DNA of 64,000 bases from Halichondria panicea (lineage: Eukaryota; Porifera; Demospongiae; Suberitida; Halichondriidae). The stretch spans positions 16,114,518 to 16,178,517 of the forward strand of contig NC_087377.1 of the NCBI RefSeq assembly GCF_963675165.1, read 5' to 3'. Numbering within the stretch: position 1 is the stretch's first letter; every line of letters starts with the position of its first letter. Shown here piece by piece: positions 61,586-64,000 of this stretch. The position numbers and the translations under genes are program-made. The notes under the pieces are model-generated. The model was not told where the DNA came from, did no database searches, and saw only the letters and a program-made list of their open reading frames with translations.

Positions 61586-64000
61586 ATGGCTCAGACAAAG
61601 CTTCAGTGGGTCCTACTCTCAGTGGTAGTGTTGCTGGCTTGTTCAGTGGCTGCACACAAGTACGACTCCTCCAAGACCTATGTTCATATTGTTCCACACA
61701 CTCATGATGATGTTGGCTGGCTCAAGACAGTGGATCAGTACTTCTATGGAGGTGAGGGAGAGGACATTATACAGCAGCTTACTTTTATACTACGTTGCAA
61801 TAACACATAACAATCTAACTAGCTCAGTGGGCCGGGTCCGGGTACCGGGTGTGCTTGTCGCTAGCTGTCTATATCAGGAGCAAATGAGCACATTCGCTTA
61901 TTGTTTACTCCTATCAGTATGCTTATCAGTACAATGTACTCTGTCTCTCCACGACAGTGCAATGTATAATTTATGGATTTCGGGCATCTCACTAATTTGT
62001 ATAGACTGTGGAAGAATTTTTTGCCTGGTCTGTATGTATTAAACCGTACTGAGCTTCGTTTGCTACATTAAAGCCATTACATCATGCATGTACAGATTCA
62101 TATTGGGAGACTTATGCAGCGCTTTATCTGTATGTAGAATGAGCTGCATTAATTTTCATTGTTGCAGCCAACAAGTCCATTCAGCAGGCTGCAGTACAGT
62201 ACATTCTGGACACAGTGGTGGAGGAGCTGCAACTCGACTCTAAAAGAACCTTCATTTACGTGGAGATGGCTTTCTTTACACGATGGTGGAATCAGCAGAA
62301 TGATGCCACAAAACAAGTGGTGAGGGATGGGGGCTTGTAAAGAGCTTGTACTGTGCTTGTACCATGCTTGTAAAGAGCTTGTACTGTGCTTGTACAGGGA
62401 TTTACAGAGAATAAGTACAGTACCGGTACATGTACTTGTCACTTTTTTTATTATACTTTCACGTGGTCTGCAACAAATTCAATGCAGACCACTTGGAAAT
62501 GTCACAAGCTAAAAAGTTAGAGTGCAGCCAACATGCATGACCACCTCATACAAATGCAATTAGTGGCTAACCCTACCGCTAATAACATTAATTACCATAT
62601 AGCTGCATTCAACCCACCTGACATCCTTTGAACATGTGCACTTACTTAAAGTGTCAGTATGTTGATGTTTGCAGCATTGGCAAGATCTAGTTCATATTCC
62701 TTGTGGGTAAATGTCGCAAAGTCATTCTTAGAAGTCATTTCTTGGTCGGCTAGAAAATGAAAATTTGTCAAATATCAGATACTAACTATAGTGTCGATTC
62801 TCCTTAATTTAAAGATAAATTATCATTATATTCTGTTTATTTTGGGTGCTTGGAACGGTATTTTTTCATCTCATTTTCATCTCATTAAAAGATATGGCTT
62901 TGCTATAACAGGTCAAGAATCTTGTCAAGAACAAACAGCTTGAGTTTGTGAATGCTGGCTGGTGTATGAATGATGAAGCTGGCACTCACTACAATGCCAT
63001 CATTGACCAGATGACTGCAGGTAAGTACATGCGCATGCAGCTATATACCTAGAATGTTTTCAAAGTGGTGGCTATACTTACACTGTATGCAATCACACAA
63101 ATTAATTGGCCTCTTTTATGTAGTAAACTAACCACCACTGACCAGTGTGGGCACGGACATCATGTATATACTTCATAAAACCATGCATGCCCTCAATTAT
63201 TACCATTCATCGATTTTAGCGTGAGCAGCGTTCTCATTCAAAAGGAATCACTTAGCTACGTAATTAACACTTGCAACATTTGGTCGCTATTAACAGCCGT
63301 TAGTTCGCATAATTGTACCATTTTGCTGGGTTTGAGCTCATGCAAGTTTGTAAGGAAAGAAAATGTGTATCAAATAAGTGTTTTGAATGGCCATGCATGT
63401 TGTGTGAAGATGTCCAGAAGCCAATTGAGTCTTTATGAAGTGCCAAGTGCATACATGTACAGTGTATACTCACCATGCAGTACTGTGATAATAATTAACA
63501 CAGTGTGATTTTATGTAGGTCTTCAGTTTGTGGAGGAGAACTTTGGAGCTGATGCTCGACCGAGAGTGGCCTGGCATATTGACCCATTTGGACACTCTTC
63601 AGAGCAGGCAGCCATCTTTGCCATGGTGAGGGAACGTCTAACATGTATGCCTAGTCACTTTGTAGATGTACGTCTAGTAGTGTGTGCGCGCGTAAATTAT
63701 TATTTCGATAGCCTTGGTATGTGCTCACCACCCATCTCTCCCTGTATATCCGAATGCTATTTTTATAAGGTCCACGAAATCTTACCTTGTATTCCGAGCA
63801 TTAGAATTAACCAATGTCTTTGATTAAAACACTTTGCTGTCAGCAATATCTCTCTTCCATTCTCCTCTAGATGGGTTACGATGGCTTCTTCTTTGCTCGC
63901 AATGATTACGATGATCGCAAACGGAGACTGGCCAACAAAACAATGGAGATGGTATGGAGACCCAGTCAGAGTTTAGGGATGAACTCTGACCTCTTCACAG
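61586..64000 (+). CDS. MAN2B1: Lysosomal alpha-mannosidase (GH38), 5' part
   Basis: Exons 61586-61751, 62168-62319, 62912-63020, 63519-63625 and 63871 to the window end are in frame. A signal peptide ([16 protein letters not shown]) precedes [19 protein letters not shown], the zinc-binding HxHxD segment of GH38. Further on are [41 protein letters not shown] (its Asp is the expected nucleophile) and [11 protein letters not shown]. The order and spacing follow lysosomal acid alpha-mannosidase, which trims mannose from N-glycans in lysosomes; full proteins are about 1000 aa, so most of the gene lies beyond the window. The start is chosen because the signal peptide follows directly. Confidence 0.9.

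Noticed and set aside
61221-61707. Long open frames across the gap
   Set aside because: They consist mostly of undetermined bases (61301-61500).

Overview
The window is animal nuclear DNA. Genes are split by short GT-AG introns (a few GC-AG), there is a selenocysteine thioredoxin reductase, tyrosine-kinase-like (TKL) kinases joined to a Death domain and Kelch repeats, and a tandem array of intronless seven-transmembrane receptors. AT-rich spacers, (GT)n tracts and many small inverted-repeat transposons fill the rest. The mix points to an early-branching metazoan, most likely a demosponge. That is an inference from style and gene content; no marker gene proves it.

Region 1 (1-23.4 kb) is a recent segmental-duplication zone. 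A composite unit A-B-C is present as A1-B1-C1 (1-9472), B2-C2 (10471-15845) and A3-B3 (16507-21415). Module B (minus strand) holds the multi-exon genes here, called K1, K2 and K3. K1 and K2 encode Death domain-kinase-coiled coil-Kelch proteins of 735 and 736 aa. K3 keeps the same coiled-coil and Kelch exons but carries a different kinase and a heptad-repeat coiled coil (779 aa). Modules A and C and the joins between copies are full of broken plus-strand exons of conserved genes: ABCF3, FARSB (phenylalanyl-tRNA synthetase beta), NUP210, a USF-type bHLH factor, a kinase tail and a coiled-coil protein. Most carry stops or frameshifts.

Region 2 (24.4-35.1 kb) holds three complete single-copy genes. 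A PPIP5K/Vip1-type inositol pyrophosphate kinase (minus) ends after its kinase domain, without the usual phosphatase domain. It is head to head with a 17-exon thioredoxin reductase (plus) ending Cys-Sec-Gly. That gene is tail to tail with a phosphatidylserine-decarboxylase-family enzyme (minus) of the GGST type. All three exon models close in frame, which is strong internal support.

Region 3 (36-61.2 kb) is a tandem array of one rhodopsin-like receptor family, almost all minus strand. Four copies are intact (37121-38131, 41707-42732, 47974-48987, 56147-57169) and about eleven are pseudogenes or fragments. Transposon insertions with natural empty sites in paralogous copies, short hairpins at pseudogene breakpoints and a stray PSD gene fragment show how the array has been reshuffled.

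Region 4 follows a 200-base assembly gap (61301-61500): the first five exons of a lysosomal alpha-mannosidase (GH38, plus strand), running off the window end.

The genes do not form one pathway. The informative themes are exon-level domain shuffling in the kinase-Kelch family, birth and death of receptor genes, and small DNA transposons dated by empty paralogous sites. Near-identical tandem copies could in part reflect assembly of alternative haplotypes.
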